Source: RGIG6374 sp045600965
Lineage (GTDB): Bacteria; Bacteroidota; Bacteroidia; Bacteroidales; UBA932
Assembly: GCA_045600965.1 (NCBI GenBank)
Contig: JAZRYW010000050.1
Span: forward strand, 1-64,000
Reading direction: 5' to 3'
DNA length: 64,000 nt
The first letter of the stretch is position 1, and each line of letters starts with the position of its first letter. Positions 32,990 through 41,890 of the stretch are shown here, in pieces. The notes beneath the pieces are model-generated. The model was given only the letters and a program-made list of their open reading frames with translations, did not search any database and was not told the origin of the DNA. The position numbers were made by a program, and so were the translations under genes.

Positions 32990-34468
32990 ATGGCAAAGGA
33001 AGTGACAAACAGGGAGGACAACTATTCCCAGTGGTACAACAATCTTGTGGTAAAAGCAGATCTTGCTGAAAATTCAGCAGTTAGGGGCTGTATGGTGATC
33101 AAGCCCTACGGATATGCGATATGGGAGAAGATGCACGAAAATCTTGACAGGATGTTCAAGGAGACCGGTCATCAGAACGCCTACTTCCCCCTTTTCATCC
33201 CCAAGTCCTTCCTCAGCCGTGAGGCCGAGCACGTCGAAGGCTTTGCAAAGGAATGCGCCGTGGTGACCCACCACCGCCTTATGAACGACCCGAACGGCAA
33301 GGGTGTGGTCGTCGACCCCGACGCAAGGCTTGAAGAGGAACTCGTGGTCCGCCCCACTTCCGAAACCATCATCTGGAACACCTACAAGGGCTGGATCAAG
33401 TCGTGGCGCGACCTTCCGCTTCTGATCAACCAGTGGGCCAACGTCGTGCGCTGGGAGATGCGTACCCGTCTGTTCCTCCGCACCGCGGAATTCCTCTGGC
33501 AGGAGGGCCATACCGCCCACGCCACCAGGCAGGAAGCCGTCGCCGAGGCCGAGCGTATGATACAGGTCTATGCAAAGTTTGCTCGTGACTATATGGCAGT
33601 GCCGGTTGTCGTCGGCCACAAGACCGAGTCGGAACGGTTTGCCGGAGCGGTAGACACCCTCTGCATCGAGGCGATGATGCAGGACGGAAAAGCCCTGCAG
33701 GCAGGCACATCCCACTTCCTCGGACAGAATTTCGCAAAGGCATTCGAAGTGCAGTTCGCCAACAAGGAAGGCGGTCTCGAATATGTATGGGCAACTTCGT
33801 GGGGCGTTTCAACCCGCCTTATGGGTGCCCTGATAATGGCTCACAGCGACAACAACGGTCTGGTTCTTCCCCCCAGGCTCGCGCCCATACAGGTTGTGCT
33901 TGTTCCGATCTACCGCAGCGACGAGGAGCGTGACGCCATCCTCGGAAGGATGGACTCCATCAAGTCGGAACTCACCGCGGCCGGTCTTTCAGTGAAGGTC
34001 GACGACCGTGACAACCTCCGCCCCGGCTTCAAGTTCGCCGAATGGGAGCTCAAGGGAGTGCCCGTACGCATTGCGATAGGCCCCCGCGACCTTGAGGCCG
34101 GCAATGCCGAACTCGCCCGCCGCGACACGCTCACCAAGGAAATCGTGCCTCAGGAAGGCCTCGCACAGCGTCTGGTTGCCCTTATGGACGAAATTCAGGA
34201 CAACATCTACCGCAAGGCTCTCGACTTCCGTCAGAAGAACGTCTACAAGGTAGACACATGGGAGGAATTCAAGGAAAAAATCGAGGAAGGCGGCTTCCTG
34301 CTCTGCCATTGGGACGGAACGGCCGAAACCGAGGCCAGAATACAGGAGGAGACCAAGGCCACCATACGCTGCATCCCCGTCGACTCCTTCGTAGTGGAGG
34401 AGGAAGGCAAATGCGTTTATTCAGGCAAGCCCTCACACCGCAGGGTGATTTTTGCACGTGCATACTAA
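32990..34468 (+). CDS. proS: Prolyl-tRNA synthetase, archaeal/eukaryal type
   Basis: 492 residues, the size of the shorter ProS type without the bacterial editing insertion. Class II motifs visible: VIKPYGYAIWEKM and NAYFPLFIPKSFL near the N-terminus, RPTSETIIW, then RTAEFLWQEGHTAH (motif 2) and TSWGVSTRLMGALIMAHSD; a C-terminal anticodon-binding and zinc-type domain completes it. Charges tRNA-Pro. Its stop codon is part of the first copy of the TAAGAAnnTGTTT motif. Confidence 0.96.
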   Translation: MAKEVTNREDNYSQWYNNLVVKADLAENSAVRGCMVIKPYGYAIWEKMHENLDRMFKETGHQNAYFPLFIPKSFLSREAEHVEGFAKECAVVTHHRLMNDPNGKGVVVDPDARLEEELVVRPTSETIIWNTYKGWIKSWRDLPLLINQWANVVRWEMRTRLFLRTAEFLWQEGHTAHATRQEAVAEAERMIQVYAKFARDYMAVPVVVGHKTESERFAGAVDTLCIEAMMQDGKALQAGTSHFLGQNFAKAFEVQFANKEGGLEYVWATSWGVSTRLMGALIMAHSDNNGLVLPPRLAPIQVVLVPIYRSDEERDAILGRMDSIKSELTAAGLSVKVDDRDNLRPGFKFAEWELKGVPVRIAIGPRDLEAGNAELARRDTLTKEIVPQEGLAQRLVALMDEIQDNIYRKALDFRQKNVYKVDTWEEFKEKIEEGGFLLCHWDGTAETEARIQEETKATIRCIPVDSFVVEEEGKCVYSGKPSHRRVIFARAY

Positions 34469-34500
34469 GAAGCTGTTTAAGCTTCTAAGAATTTGTTTTA
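34466..34500 (+). repeat. Tandem pair of TAAGAAnnTGTTT motifs
   Basis: TAAGAAGCTGTTTAA (34466-34480) and TAAGAATTTGTTTTA (34486-34500) lie head to tail between proS and the DUF3078 gene. AGAAGC and GCTTCT within them can form a 6-bp stem. The first base triplet is the proS stop codon. Confidence 0.45.
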
Positions 34501-34511
34501 AACGTTACAAT

Positions 34512-35537
34512 ATGAAAAATTCCAGCACCATACTGACAGCGCTTGCCATTCTGGCAGCCACCTTTGCCGCCAATGCGCAGCAGATTGCCGCTGAAGGACA
34601 GTACACACAGACAAAGGACGCCTCGTGGGAGATCTGCGAAGCCATCGCCGACAGGATTGCCGACAATCCCGAAGAGGCATACACTCCCGCTCCCGCCCCC
34701 AAATATTGGGACAGGGGCATCGTGACACAGCTCGGCTTCTCACAGGTATCCCTTACCAACTGGGCCGCCGGCGGTTACGGTTCGATTGCGATGAACGCTT
34801 ACGGCAAGGCCTTCGCCAACTACAAGAAGGATGAGATGATATGGGAGAACCAGTTGGAAGTCGGCTACGGGTTCATCCAGTCATTCGTCGAGGACGGTTT
34901 CAAGAAGAGTGATGACCGCTTCAATCTCGACAGCAAATGGGGCTACAGGATGACCGAAAAACTCTATCTTTCATCGGTATTCCTTTTCAAGACCCAGATG
35001 ACCCACGGCTTCAACTACCCCGCAGACCAGGAGCCGGTGCTCGTATCAAGGTTCTTCGCCCCCGCGAACGTATCTCTCGGTGTCGGTGCCGACTGGAAGC
35101 CCGGTGACTGGATGTCACTCAATTTCGCCCCTCTGACCGGAAAGATCGTCTTCGTGTCAGATCCCGACCTCCGCGCCATCTACGGTAACCGCGAGGACCA
35201 GTTCGCCAAGTTCGAACTCGGTGCCCAGCTGAAGATTGACAACAAGTTCACAATAGCGAAGACCTTCCAGATAGGTTCCTCCCTGACCCTCTTCTCCGAC
35301 TATCTCCACAAGCCGCAGAACGTGGACGTCTATTGGGATGTGTCCCTTACCGGTCAGCTCACCAAGCATCTGGCATTCACCGTGCGCACCAACCTCATCT
35401 ATGATGACGACATCAAGTTCCTCGACAGGAAGGACAGCGCAGGCAACCCCATCCCCGGTGCCGACAAGATTCCGGGGCTGCAGTTCAAAGAGGCGGCGAG
35501 CCTTTCGTTCACCTATGCCTTCGGTGACGCCAAATAG
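34512..35537 (+). CDS. DUF3078 outer-membrane-associated protein
   Basis: 341 residues from ATG 34512 with a signal peptide (MKNSSTILTALAILAATFAANA). The block YWDRGIVTQLGFSQVSLTNWAAGGYGSIAMN is characteristic of Bacteroidota DUF3078 proteins, which are predicted beta-barrel or beta-rich envelope proteins of unknown function. C-terminus LSFTYAFGDAK fits an outer-membrane strand. The tilS gene starts inside its last codons. Confidence 0.85.
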   Translation: MKNSSTILTALAILAATFAANAQQIAAEGQYTQTKDASWEICEAIADRIADNPEEAYTPAPAPKYWDRGIVTQLGFSQVSLTNWAAGGYGSIAMNAYGKAFANYKKDEMIWENQLEVGYGFIQSFVEDGFKKSDDRFNLDSKWGYRMTEKLYLSSVFLFKTQMTHGFNYPADQEPVLVSRFFAPANVSLGVGADWKPGDWMSLNFAPLTGKIVFVSDPDLRAIYGNREDQFAKFELGAQLKIDNKFTIAKTFQIGSSLTLFSDYLHKPQNVDVYWDVSLTGQLTKHLAFTVRTNLIYDDDIKFLDRKDSAGNPIPGADKIPGLQFKEAASLSFTYAFGDAK

Positions 35538-36825
35538 CATATCTCTTCCGGAAGGAGCAATCAATGAATCGGTTCTGCTGGCAGTAAGCGGCGGAATCGA
35601 TTCGATGTGTTTGGCCAACCTCTTCGCATCCGCCACGCTCTGCAGAAGGTTTGCCATAGCGACAGTCAACTTCCACCTGCGCGGCGAAGAGTCTGACGGC
35701 GACCGCGAACTGGTCAGGCAGTGGGCCGGAGAGCGCGGGATAGAGTTCTTCACCACCGATTTCGACACTGAGGATTATGCCCGCCGCAACGGCATTTCGA
35801 TTGAAATGGCCGCACGCGAACTGCGCTACGGATGGTTTGCGGAAATTATGGAAAAGCACGGCTTCGACCGCCTTGCCACCGCCCACCATCTGGGTGACAG
35901 CGCTGAAACTATGATACTCAATCTCCTGCGTGGCACGGGACTTCGCGGAATGGGCGGGATAAGGGCCGACGGAGGCAGAGTCATCCGCCCTCTGGCCGGC
36001 TTCACCCGCAGTGAGATAGAGAGGTATGCGCACGACAACGCCGTCGTTTTCCGAGAGGATTCCACCAACCGCGAGTCGGAGTTCGCACGCAACCGCATAC
36101 GCAATGAGGTGTTCCCCCATTTCGAAAAAATCAACCCTTCCTTCCTGAGGACTTTCGAGAAGGATATGGAGCATTTCAGGGAAGCCGGCGACATTCTGGA
36201 CGAACAGAGGGAATCCGTCCGCAAAAGACTCTGCGTCACCCCTCCCGAAGGCTGCGAGATGGCATTGTCACTCAGCGCTCTCGATGCCCAGCCGCACTGC
36301 AGGTGGTATTTGCGCGAAATCCTCGAGCCATACGGATTCAACGCGGATATGGTGGAGGATATGCTCGGCCGAAGGGATGCGGTCAGCGGAAGGAAATTCA
36401 TTTCCAGGGACTGGATGCTGGTATCCGACCGCAATGAATTGAGACTCTACCGCAACTGTCCTCCGACAGCCGCGCAGATCATTGTCGAGGTGTTCGACAG
36501 GCCCCCCCGGTTCTCATTGATCCCTCCCGAAGGCACGCTCTACGTTGACGCCGACAAGGTCAACCTGCCGCTGCAGACAAGGCTGTGGCGCGACGGAGAC
36601 CGTTTCCAACCCTTCGGTATGAAGGGAAGCCGGCTTGTGAGCGACTTTCTGAAGGATATCAGACTCGACAGCTTCCTCAAGGAAAGACAGACTGTCGCAA
36701 CAACTGTCATCCGGGGCGTGGAAATGATAGTGTGCATCCCTCCCCACCGCATTGACGGGCGCTTCCGCATCGGGCCCACGACCGAAAGGATAGCCTCCAT
36801 AAGGATTGCGGACAAGGAAATCTGA
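35515..36825 (+). CDS. tilS: tRNA(Ile)-lysidine synthase
   Basis: 436 residues from ATG 35515, overlapping the DUF3078 gene by 23 bases (a GTG at 35524 is an alternative). PP-loop AVSGGIDSM (about 23-31), then HLRGEESDGDRELV, ATAHHLGDSAETMILNLLRGTGLRGMGG and the TilS C-terminal domain (LWRDGDRFQPFGMKGSRLVSDF). Modifies the wobble cytidine of tRNA-Ile(CAU) to lysidine, which is essential for AUA decoding. Confidence 0.95.
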   Translation: MPSVTPNSISLPEGAINESVLLAVSGGIDSMCLANLFASATLCRRFAIATVNFHLRGEESDGDRELVRQWAGERGIEFFTTDFDTEDYARRNGISIEMAARELRYGWFAEIMEKHGFDRLATAHHLGDSAETMILNLLRGTGLRGMGGIRADGGRVIRPLAGFTRSEIERYAHDNAVVFREDSTNRESEFARNRIRNEVFPHFEKINPSFLRTFEKDMEHFREAGDILDEQRESVRKRLCVTPPEGCEMALSLSALDAQPHCRWYLREILEPYGFNADMVEDMLGRRDAVSGRKFISRDWMLVSDRNELRLYRNCPPTAAQIIVEVFDRPPRFSLIPPEGTLYVDADKVNLPLQTRLWRDGDRFQPFGMKGSRLVSDFLKDIRLDSFLKERQTVATTVIRGVEMIVCIPPHRIDGRFRIGPTTERIASIRIADKEI

Positions 36826-36837
36826 TGGGGAATTCCC

Positions 36838-37464
36838 CTAAAGGAAACTTATGCTTTCGGGGCCTTCTGCACAGAGAAGGTCAAGGGCCGACAGACCCGG
36901 GATGAAGCCGTGTTTTGAAGAGAACACCTGGAAATAGGGCCGTACCTGACCGAGGTCGGAAAGGATTGTATTGGGGTGTTTGGGATGGATGGCATAGCGG
37001 TAGTCGCCCCGGGGATACTCCTTCACGAAGTCACCTGTCAGGCCCACGGGGGTGCTTATCCCGAAAAGGGAGGCGAGCAGACGGGTCAGGGCCATATTCA
37101 GGTCGAAAAGGTATTCGAAACCGCCTTCCATAACGGCATATATGTCGTCCTTGTAGTATTCGAAGAAGGGTGAGGAATTGTAGGCTGAGAAGATGGCCCT
37201 TTCGTGGCGCACCACCCAGGGAGTGCTGTAATCTATCCTTATGTCGCGGATACAGCGGCTTCCGGAGGCGTGGATCACGGGCACCTGCAGGGAATCGGCG
37301 CCACAGGCGGCATATATCAGGCACCTGTTGCGGTACGACTGCTTTGTATAGCTCTCACAGGCCTCGACAAGCGCCTCGTCCGCCCTGTTGAGAAGGGCGA
37401 AATATTCCACCGGAGGGAAATACGCCGTGGCCAGTATCACTCTGCCCGCCTCACTTCCTGCCAT
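36838..37464 (-). CDS. WbqC-like family protein
   Basis: 208 residues matching the WbqC family: AYFPPVEYFALLNRADEALVE near the start, SYTKQSYRNRCLIYAACG and VRHERAIFSAYNSSPFFEYY. WbqC-like proteins often lie in O-antigen or lipid loci; biochemical function is undefined. It overlaps lpxA by 14 bases and is last in the lpxD-lpxC-lpxA operon. A GGGGAATTCCCC palindrome (36827-36838) fills the gap to the convergent tilS stop. Confidence 0.82.
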   Translation of the reverse strand: MAGSEAGRVILATAYFPPVEYFALLNRADEALVEACESYTKQSYRNRCLIYAACGADSLQVPVIHASGSRCIRDIRIDYSTPWVVRHERAIFSAYNSSPFFEYYKDDIYAVMEGGFEYLFDLNMALTRLLASLFGISTPVGLTGDFVKEYPRGDYRYAIHPKHPNTILSDLGQVRPYFQVFSSKHGFIPGLSALDLLCAEGPESISFL

Positions 37465-38239
37465 AGCGGGCTATTCCTCGTGATGAACTGCGTATGAAAC
37501 CGATGATGGCATCCCTCTGGGGGCTGGCGGGGAATTCGGCCTCAACCTTGGCCAGGGCGTTGGTGGTGTTCAGACCGCTCTGGAATATTGTCCTGTATAT
37601 TTCTGAAATGGACTTCACCGTGTCGGGGGAAAAACCCCTGCGTCGCAGTCCGACTATGTTTATGCCCTCACAGGCGACGGGATTGCCGGATGCCAGCGCA
37701 TAGGGAGGTATGTCCTTCGTGAGCACGCTGCCTCCGCCGACCATTGCGTGGACGCCGACCTTGGAAAACTGGTGGACGACGGTTCCTCCGCCTATGATGG
37801 CCCAGTCCCCCACTTCAGTTTCACCTGCAAGACCTACGTAACTTACCAGGATGCAGTGGTCACCGACAAGACAGTCGTGGGCGACGTGCACATACGACAT
37901 AATCAGGCAGTCGGAGCCTATCCTGGTCAGAGCCTTGCCGCTGGCCGCCGTACCGCGGTTGATGGTGACGCATTCGCGTATGGTGGTGCGCTCGCCGATC
38001 TCGACCCGCGAGTATTCCCCGTCAAACTTCAGATCCTGGGGTACGGCGCCGACAACAGCGCCGGGGAACACGTGACAGCCGGGGCCGAGTTTCACGTGGT
38101 CGTAGATGGTCACGTTGGGCTCAATGACACAGCCCTCACCGATTTCCACATCCGCTGCGATATAGCAGAAAGGTCCTATGCTCACATCTTTCCCGATACG
38201 GGCTTCAGGGCTTATCACGCTTCCGTTGAAGATTTCCAT
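37451..38239 (-). CDS. lpxA: UDP-N-acetylglucosamine acyltransferase LpxA
   Basis: 262 residues with left-handed beta-helix hexapeptide repeats (SPEARIGKDVSIGPFCYI onward), the catalytic His region SYVHVAHDCLVGDHCIL and the C-terminal helical domain. First step of lipid A synthesis: 3-O-acylation of UDP-GlcNAc. Overlaps lpxC by 25 bases and the WbqC gene by 14, indicating translational coupling. Confidence 0.95.
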   Translation of the reverse strand: MEIFNGSVISPEARIGKDVSIGPFCYIAADVEIGEGCVIEPNVTIYDHVKLGPGCHVFPGAVVGAVPQDLKFDGEYSRVEIGERTTIRECVTINRGTAASGKALTRIGSDCLIMSYVHVAHDCLVGDHCILVSYVGLAGETEVGDWAIIGGGTVVHQFSKVGVHAMVGGGSVLTKDIPPYALASGNPVACEGINIVGLRRRGFSPDTVKSISEIYRTIFQSGLNTTNALAKVEAEFPASPQRDAIIGFIRSSSRGIARYGRK

Positions 38240-39060
38240 ATTTTCCTGATTTTTAATGCGGTGTCAGTATTTATCGTATGGCCTGGACGGTATGCCTCCA
38301 CCCTTGCCTTCAAGGGCGCCCCGAGAAGGGCGAAATCGCCCAGCACGTCGAGCAGCTTGTGGCGGGCGCACTCGTTGGGGAAACGGAGCGGAGGATTGCA
38401 CAGATAAGCGTCCCGGGCAACCACTACGGCGTTGTCAAGGTCTCCTCCCCTGACCAGACCGGCCGCACGGAGCGCCTCCACCTCCTCGAGGAAGCAGAAG
38501 GTGCGGCAGGGGGCTATCTGACGGGCGAAATCATCCCCGCTGCCGAAGGTCGCGCGCTGCACGCCGAAGAAAGGATGATTGAAATCGACAGTCACTTCAA
38601 GTGAGAATTCGTCCGCCGGAGTCACCAGTATGCGGGACTGGCCGCTGACAAGCTCGACGGGGCTGTCAAGGGTGATGAAGCGGCGAGGAGCATCCTGCGC
38701 TGCAAGGCCGTCGGAGAGGATGGCCGAGACATAGGACTGTGCGCTGCCGTCCAGTATGGGCAGTTCGGGACAGCCGATGTGCACCAGGGCATTGTCCACA
38801 CCGAGGGCATAGAGGGCTCCGAGAAGATGCTCGGCTGTGGAAACGGTGGCCTTTGAACAGCCTATGGTTGTGCTTCGTCTTGTCTGCACGACATTTTCGG
38901 CAAGGGCCGGAATCTCCGCGCCCTGCAAGTCATCGCGGACAAGGACGATCCCCGTGCCGGGAGAAGCGGGGCAGAGGCGCACCTGCGACTGCAGGCCGGT
39001 ATGGAGGCCCTTGCCGGCAAAGAGATATTCGCTTCGCAAGGTATGCTGTCTGTCTGTCAT
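38215..39060 (-). CDS. lpxC: UDP-3-O-acyl-GlcNAc deacetylase LpxC, not fused to FabZ
   Basis: 281 residues. Zinc enzyme of lipid A synthesis; ligands lie in STAEHLLGAL and HKLLDVLGDFAL, and the catalytic His in PGHTINT. In many Bacteroidales LpxC is a bifunctional LpxC-FabZ protein of about 460 residues; here the protein stops shortly after the GHTINT block (KIRKIWKSSTEA) and lpxA begins inside its end, so the FabZ half is absent. No separate fabZ is in the window. ATGA overlap with lpxD. Confidence 0.94.
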   Translation of the reverse strand: MTDRQHTLRSEYLFAGKGLHTGLQSQVRLCPASPGTGIVLVRDDLQGAEIPALAENVVQTRRSTTIGCSKATVSTAEHLLGALYALGVDNALVHIGCPELPILDGSAQSYVSAILSDGLAAQDAPRRFITLDSPVELVSGQSRILVTPADEFSLEVTVDFNHPFFGVQRATFGSGDDFARQIAPCRTFCFLEEVEALRAAGLVRGGDLDNAVVVARDAYLCNPPLRFPNECARHKLLDVLGDFALLGAPLKARVEAYRPGHTINTDTALKIRKIWKSSTEA

Positions 39061-39977
39061 TTCTTGGAATTGGCCTGCCTTCGCATAAGGGCGTAGGCGC
39101 GCAGGTATTCATTTTTGGGAATTGCGGGATAGCCGCAGAGTGTCTGTCCCGGCTGGAGCACGTTGCCCGTGATGCCGCTCTTTGCCGCAAGGGTGGTGTG
39201 GTCGGCCACCGTTACGTGACCTATGACGCCGCTCTGCCCTCCGAAACGGCAGCAAGCCCCTATCTTGCAGGACCCTGCAAAACCGGAAAGCGCGGCGATG
39301 ACCGTATTCTCGCCTATCTCGACATTGTGGGCGACGTGGCAGAGATTGTCTATCTTCACGCCACGACGGATGACTGTGGATCCCATAGTGGCGCGGTCGA
39401 TGGTGGTGTTGGCGCCTATCTCCACATCGTCCTCGATGACGACATTCCCCGTCTGAGGTATCTTGCTGTACGATCCGTCCTCCTGCGGAGCAAAACCGAA
39501 CCCGTCCGCTCCTATGACCGCACCGCTGTGTATTATGCAGCGGCTGCCTATCACGCAGCCGTCATAGACGACGGCGCCGGCGTGTATAACCGTATCCTCG
39601 CCTATGACCACATCCCTGCCGATGGAGGCCCTGCGGTCGATCCTGCTGCCCCGGCCCACCCTGGCACGATGTCCGCGACGGCGCTGCGCCGCCTTCTGTG
39701 CGCTGAACATACGCAGCACATCCGCGATGCCGGCATAGGCATCATCAACCCTTATCAGAGTGGCCCGCAGCGGTTGGGAGGGGATGAAACCGCGGTTGAC
39801 GAGCATAACGTCAGAGCGGCAGGAATAGATGAAATGCTCATATTTGGGATTGGCCAGGAAACTTATCGCTCCCGGCTCCCCCTGCTCTATCCTTGCCACG
39901 CGGTCAACCCTCACGGAAGGGCTGCCTTCCATATCACCGCCGAGACGGAGCGCTATTTCTTCTGCAGTGAAAGACAT
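39057..39977 (-). CDS. lpxD: UDP-3-O-acylglucosamine N-acyltransferase LpxD
   Basis: 306 residues from ATG 39977 (alternative 40013). N-terminal uridine-binding domain (SFTAEEIALRLGGD, GAISFLANPKYEHFI), then hexapeptide repeats with the catalytic His region HNVEIGENTVIAALSGFAGS, and a C-terminal tail. Third acylation step of lipid A. First gene of the lpxD-lpxC-lpxA-wbqC operon; diverges from rimP. Confidence 0.94.
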   Translation of the reverse strand: MSFTAEEIALRLGGDMEGSPSVRVDRVARIEQGEPGAISFLANPKYEHFIYSCRSDVMLVNRGFIPSQPLRATLIRVDDAYAGIADVLRMFSAQKAAQRRRGHRARVGRGSRIDRRASIGRDVVIGEDTVIHAGAVVYDGCVIGSRCIIHSGAVIGADGFGFAPQEDGSYSKIPQTGNVVIEDDVEIGANTTIDRATMGSTVIRRGVKIDNLCHVAHNVEIGENTVIAALSGFAGSCKIGACCRFGGQSGVIGHVTVADHTTLAAKSGITGNVLQPGQTLCGYPAIPKNEYLRAYALMRRQANSKK

Positions 39978-40018
39978 TTTCAGGTATTGCAATAACTGCC
40001 GCAAGATACGCAAATTAG

Positions 40019-40049
40019 TTTGATTATTGGAAAATTAAGTGTACATTTG
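40019..40049 (+). promoter_or_regulatory. Consensus promoter of the rimP-nusA-infB operon
   Basis: TTTG (40019-40022), 19 bases, TACATTTG (40042-40049): a perfect match to the Bacteroidota -33/-7 promoter. Predicted transcript start near 40055, about 58 bases before the rimP ATG. Confidence 0.75.
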
Positions 40050-40067
40050 CATCCGGATTGGGCAAGG

Positions 40068-40100
40068 ATGAAAGAGGACGGGAGTCCTCTTTTTTCGTAA
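40068..40100 (+). CDS. Ten-codon leader ORF in the rimP leader
   Basis: ATG at 40068-40070 opens MKEDGSPLFS and stops at TAA 40098-40100. It runs straight through the terminator hairpin at 40073-40095 and is preceded by a purine-rich GGGCAAGG. If translated, ribosome position would control hairpin folding. Too short to be sure of. Confidence 0.4.
   Translation: MKEDGSPLFS
40073..40096 (+). terminator. Intrinsic terminator inside the rimP leader (attenuator candidate)
   Basis: AGAGGAC (40073-40079), loop GGGA, GTCCTCT (40084-40090), directly followed by T (to 40095). It lies between the promoter and the first gene of the operon, so it cannot simply end an upstream gene; lpxD reads away from it. 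A conditional terminator is the natural reading. Confidence 0.75.
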
Positions 40101-40112
40101 AGATATAAGTTT

Positions 40113-40583
40113 ATGACAGACCGTAAATTTCTGGAACAGATTGTCAATGAGTACATTACCGACAAGGACATATTCCTCGTCTCGATAAGGGTAAGCCGTG
40201 ACAACGACATAGAGATAGCCATCGAATGCACCTCCCGCGACGTGGAGATGGATGACTGCGCCAACTTGAGCCGCTTCGTGGAATCGAAGCTTGACCGCGA
40301 AACGGAGGATTTCTCCCTGACCGTCACGTCAGCCGGCCTGACCTCCCCCTTCAAGGTCTTCAAGCAGTACGAAAAGTTCGTGGGGAAAGAGATTGAGGTT
40401 ATGCAGGGCAGCGGGACCAAACTGCACGGAATACTGCGCAGCGCCACCCCGGAGGTCATCGAACTTGAATATGAAACCCTGGAGGCCGTGGAAGGCAAAA
40501 AACGCAAGGCCAAGGTCCTCCGCACCGACGCCATTCCGATGAGCTCCATAAAGAGCGCAAAACCTGTAATCAGATTCGAATAG
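40113..40583 (+). CDS. rimP: Ribosome maturation factor RimP
   Basis: 156 residues. RimP fold: YITDKDIFLVSIRVSRDNDIEI, the conserved LTVTSAGLTSPFK (equivalent of EVSSPGLDRPL) and a C-terminal SH3-like domain. Needed for 30S subunit maturation. First gene of the conserved rimP-nusA-infB operon, with a 38-base gap to nusA. Confidence 0.94.
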   Translation: MTDRKFLEQIVNEYITDKDIFLVSIRVSRDNDIEIAIECTSRDVEMDDCANLSRFVESKLDRETEDFSLTVTSAGLTSPFKVFKQYEKFVGKEIEVMQGSGTKLHGILRSATPEVIELEYETLEAVEGKKRKAKVLRTDAIPMSSIKSAKPVIRFE

Positions 40584-40621
40584 AAACAATAATCAAATAC
40601 AATAAACATTCAAAATTTATT

Positions 40622-41857
40622 ATGGAAGGTCTTGACCTGATCAGCACATTCGCTGAATTTAAAGAAACCAAGAATATCGACCGCCCGACTATGATAGGCG
40701 TGCTTGAAGACGTATTCCGTTCACAACTCGCCAAGATGTACGGTGAGGACGGACAGTTCGAAGTCATCATCAACCCCGACCGCGGCGACTTCGAGATCTA
40801 CCGCACCCGCACAGTCGTGGAGGAGGTTGAAAATCCCGACACTGAAATTTCACTTGCAGACATACGCCTTATCGACGATTCATACGAGGTGGGTGAGGAA
40901 TACACCGAATCGGTAAGCTTCGAAGACTTCGGCCGCCGCGGAATCCTCAGCATCCGCCAGAACCTCTCGAGCCGCATAACCGACATCGAGAAGGCCAACC
41001 TCTTCAACAAGTACCGCGACCGCATCGGCGAAATAGTCATCTGCGACGTTCATCAGGCATTCAAACGCGAGGTCATCGCAATGGATGAGGACCACAACCA
41101 GCTTGTGCTCCCCCGCTCCGAGCAGATACCTTCGGACTATTTCAGCAAGGACGACCAGGTGAAGGCCATCATCAAGAGCGTGGAGATGAAGAACAACAAT
41201 CCCATCATCACACTCTCGCGTACCTCGGACCTCTTCCTCGAGAAACTTTTCGAACAGGAGGTTCCCGAAATCTTCGACGGACTCATCACCATCAAGAAGG
41301 TTGTCCGCATCCCCGGTGAAAGGGCGAAAGTCGCAGTGGAATCCTATGATGACCGCATCGACCCCGTCGGCGCCTGCGTCGGCGTGAACGGATCGCGTAT
41401 CCGCGGCATAGTCCGTGAACTCCGCAACGAGAACATAGACATCATCAACTGGACGTCAAACACCCAGCTTCTCCTTCAGAGGGCTCTCGGTCAGGCCAAG
41501 ATAAGCCAGATAAAGATCCAGGAGGACATCAAGCACATCAGCGTCTATCTCAAGCCCCAGGAAGTGTCGCTCGCAATCGGAAAGGGCGGCAGCAACATCA
41601 GGCTTGCAGGTATGATGGTGGGCTACGAACTTGACGTTTACCGTGAACTCGACGAGGACGAGGAGGAAGAGGACGTGCTCCTGAGCGAATTCAACGATGA
41701 AATCGACCAGTGGATCATCGAGGCGCTCCAGAAGATAGGCTGCGACACGGCCAAGAGCGTGCTCGCCCTTCCCGTCGACGAGATATGCAAGCGCGCGGAC
41801 CTCGAGGAGGAAACGGTTGTGGAGGTGCAGAAGATACTCCAGGCAGAATTCGAATAG
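40622..41857 (+). CDS. nusA: Transcription termination/antitermination factor NusA
   Basis: 411 residues: N-terminal RNA polymerase-binding domain, S1 domain (about 130-200), two KH domains (including IAIGKGGSNIRLAGMMVGYELDV and VGACVGVNGSRIRGIVREL), then an acidic linker (ELDEDEEEEDVL) and a short helix-hairpin-helix C-terminal region. Modulates pausing, termination and antitermination. An operon with its own leader terminator invites feedback control by NusA. Confidence 0.96.
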   Translation: MEGLDLISTFAEFKETKNIDRPTMIGVLEDVFRSQLAKMYGEDGQFEVIINPDRGDFEIYRTRTVVEEVENPDTEISLADIRLIDDSYEVGEEYTESVSFEDFGRRGILSIRQNLSSRITDIEKANLFNKYRDRIGEIVICDVHQAFKREVIAMDEDHNQLVLPRSEQIPSDYFSKDDQVKAIIKSVEMKNNNPIITLSRTSDLFLEKLFEQEVPEIFDGLITIKKVVRIPGERAKVAVESYDDRIDPVGACVGVNGSRIRGIVRELRNENIDIINWTSNTQLLLQRALGQAKISQIKIQEDIKHISVYLKPQEVSLAIGKGGSNIRLAGMMVGYELDVYRELDEDEEEEDVLLSEFNDEIDQWIIEALQKIGCDTAKSVLALPVDEICKRADLEEETVVEVQKILQAEFE

Positions 41858-41890
41858 TCATAAATCAAAAATAAAAACGGGAGAACAGGT

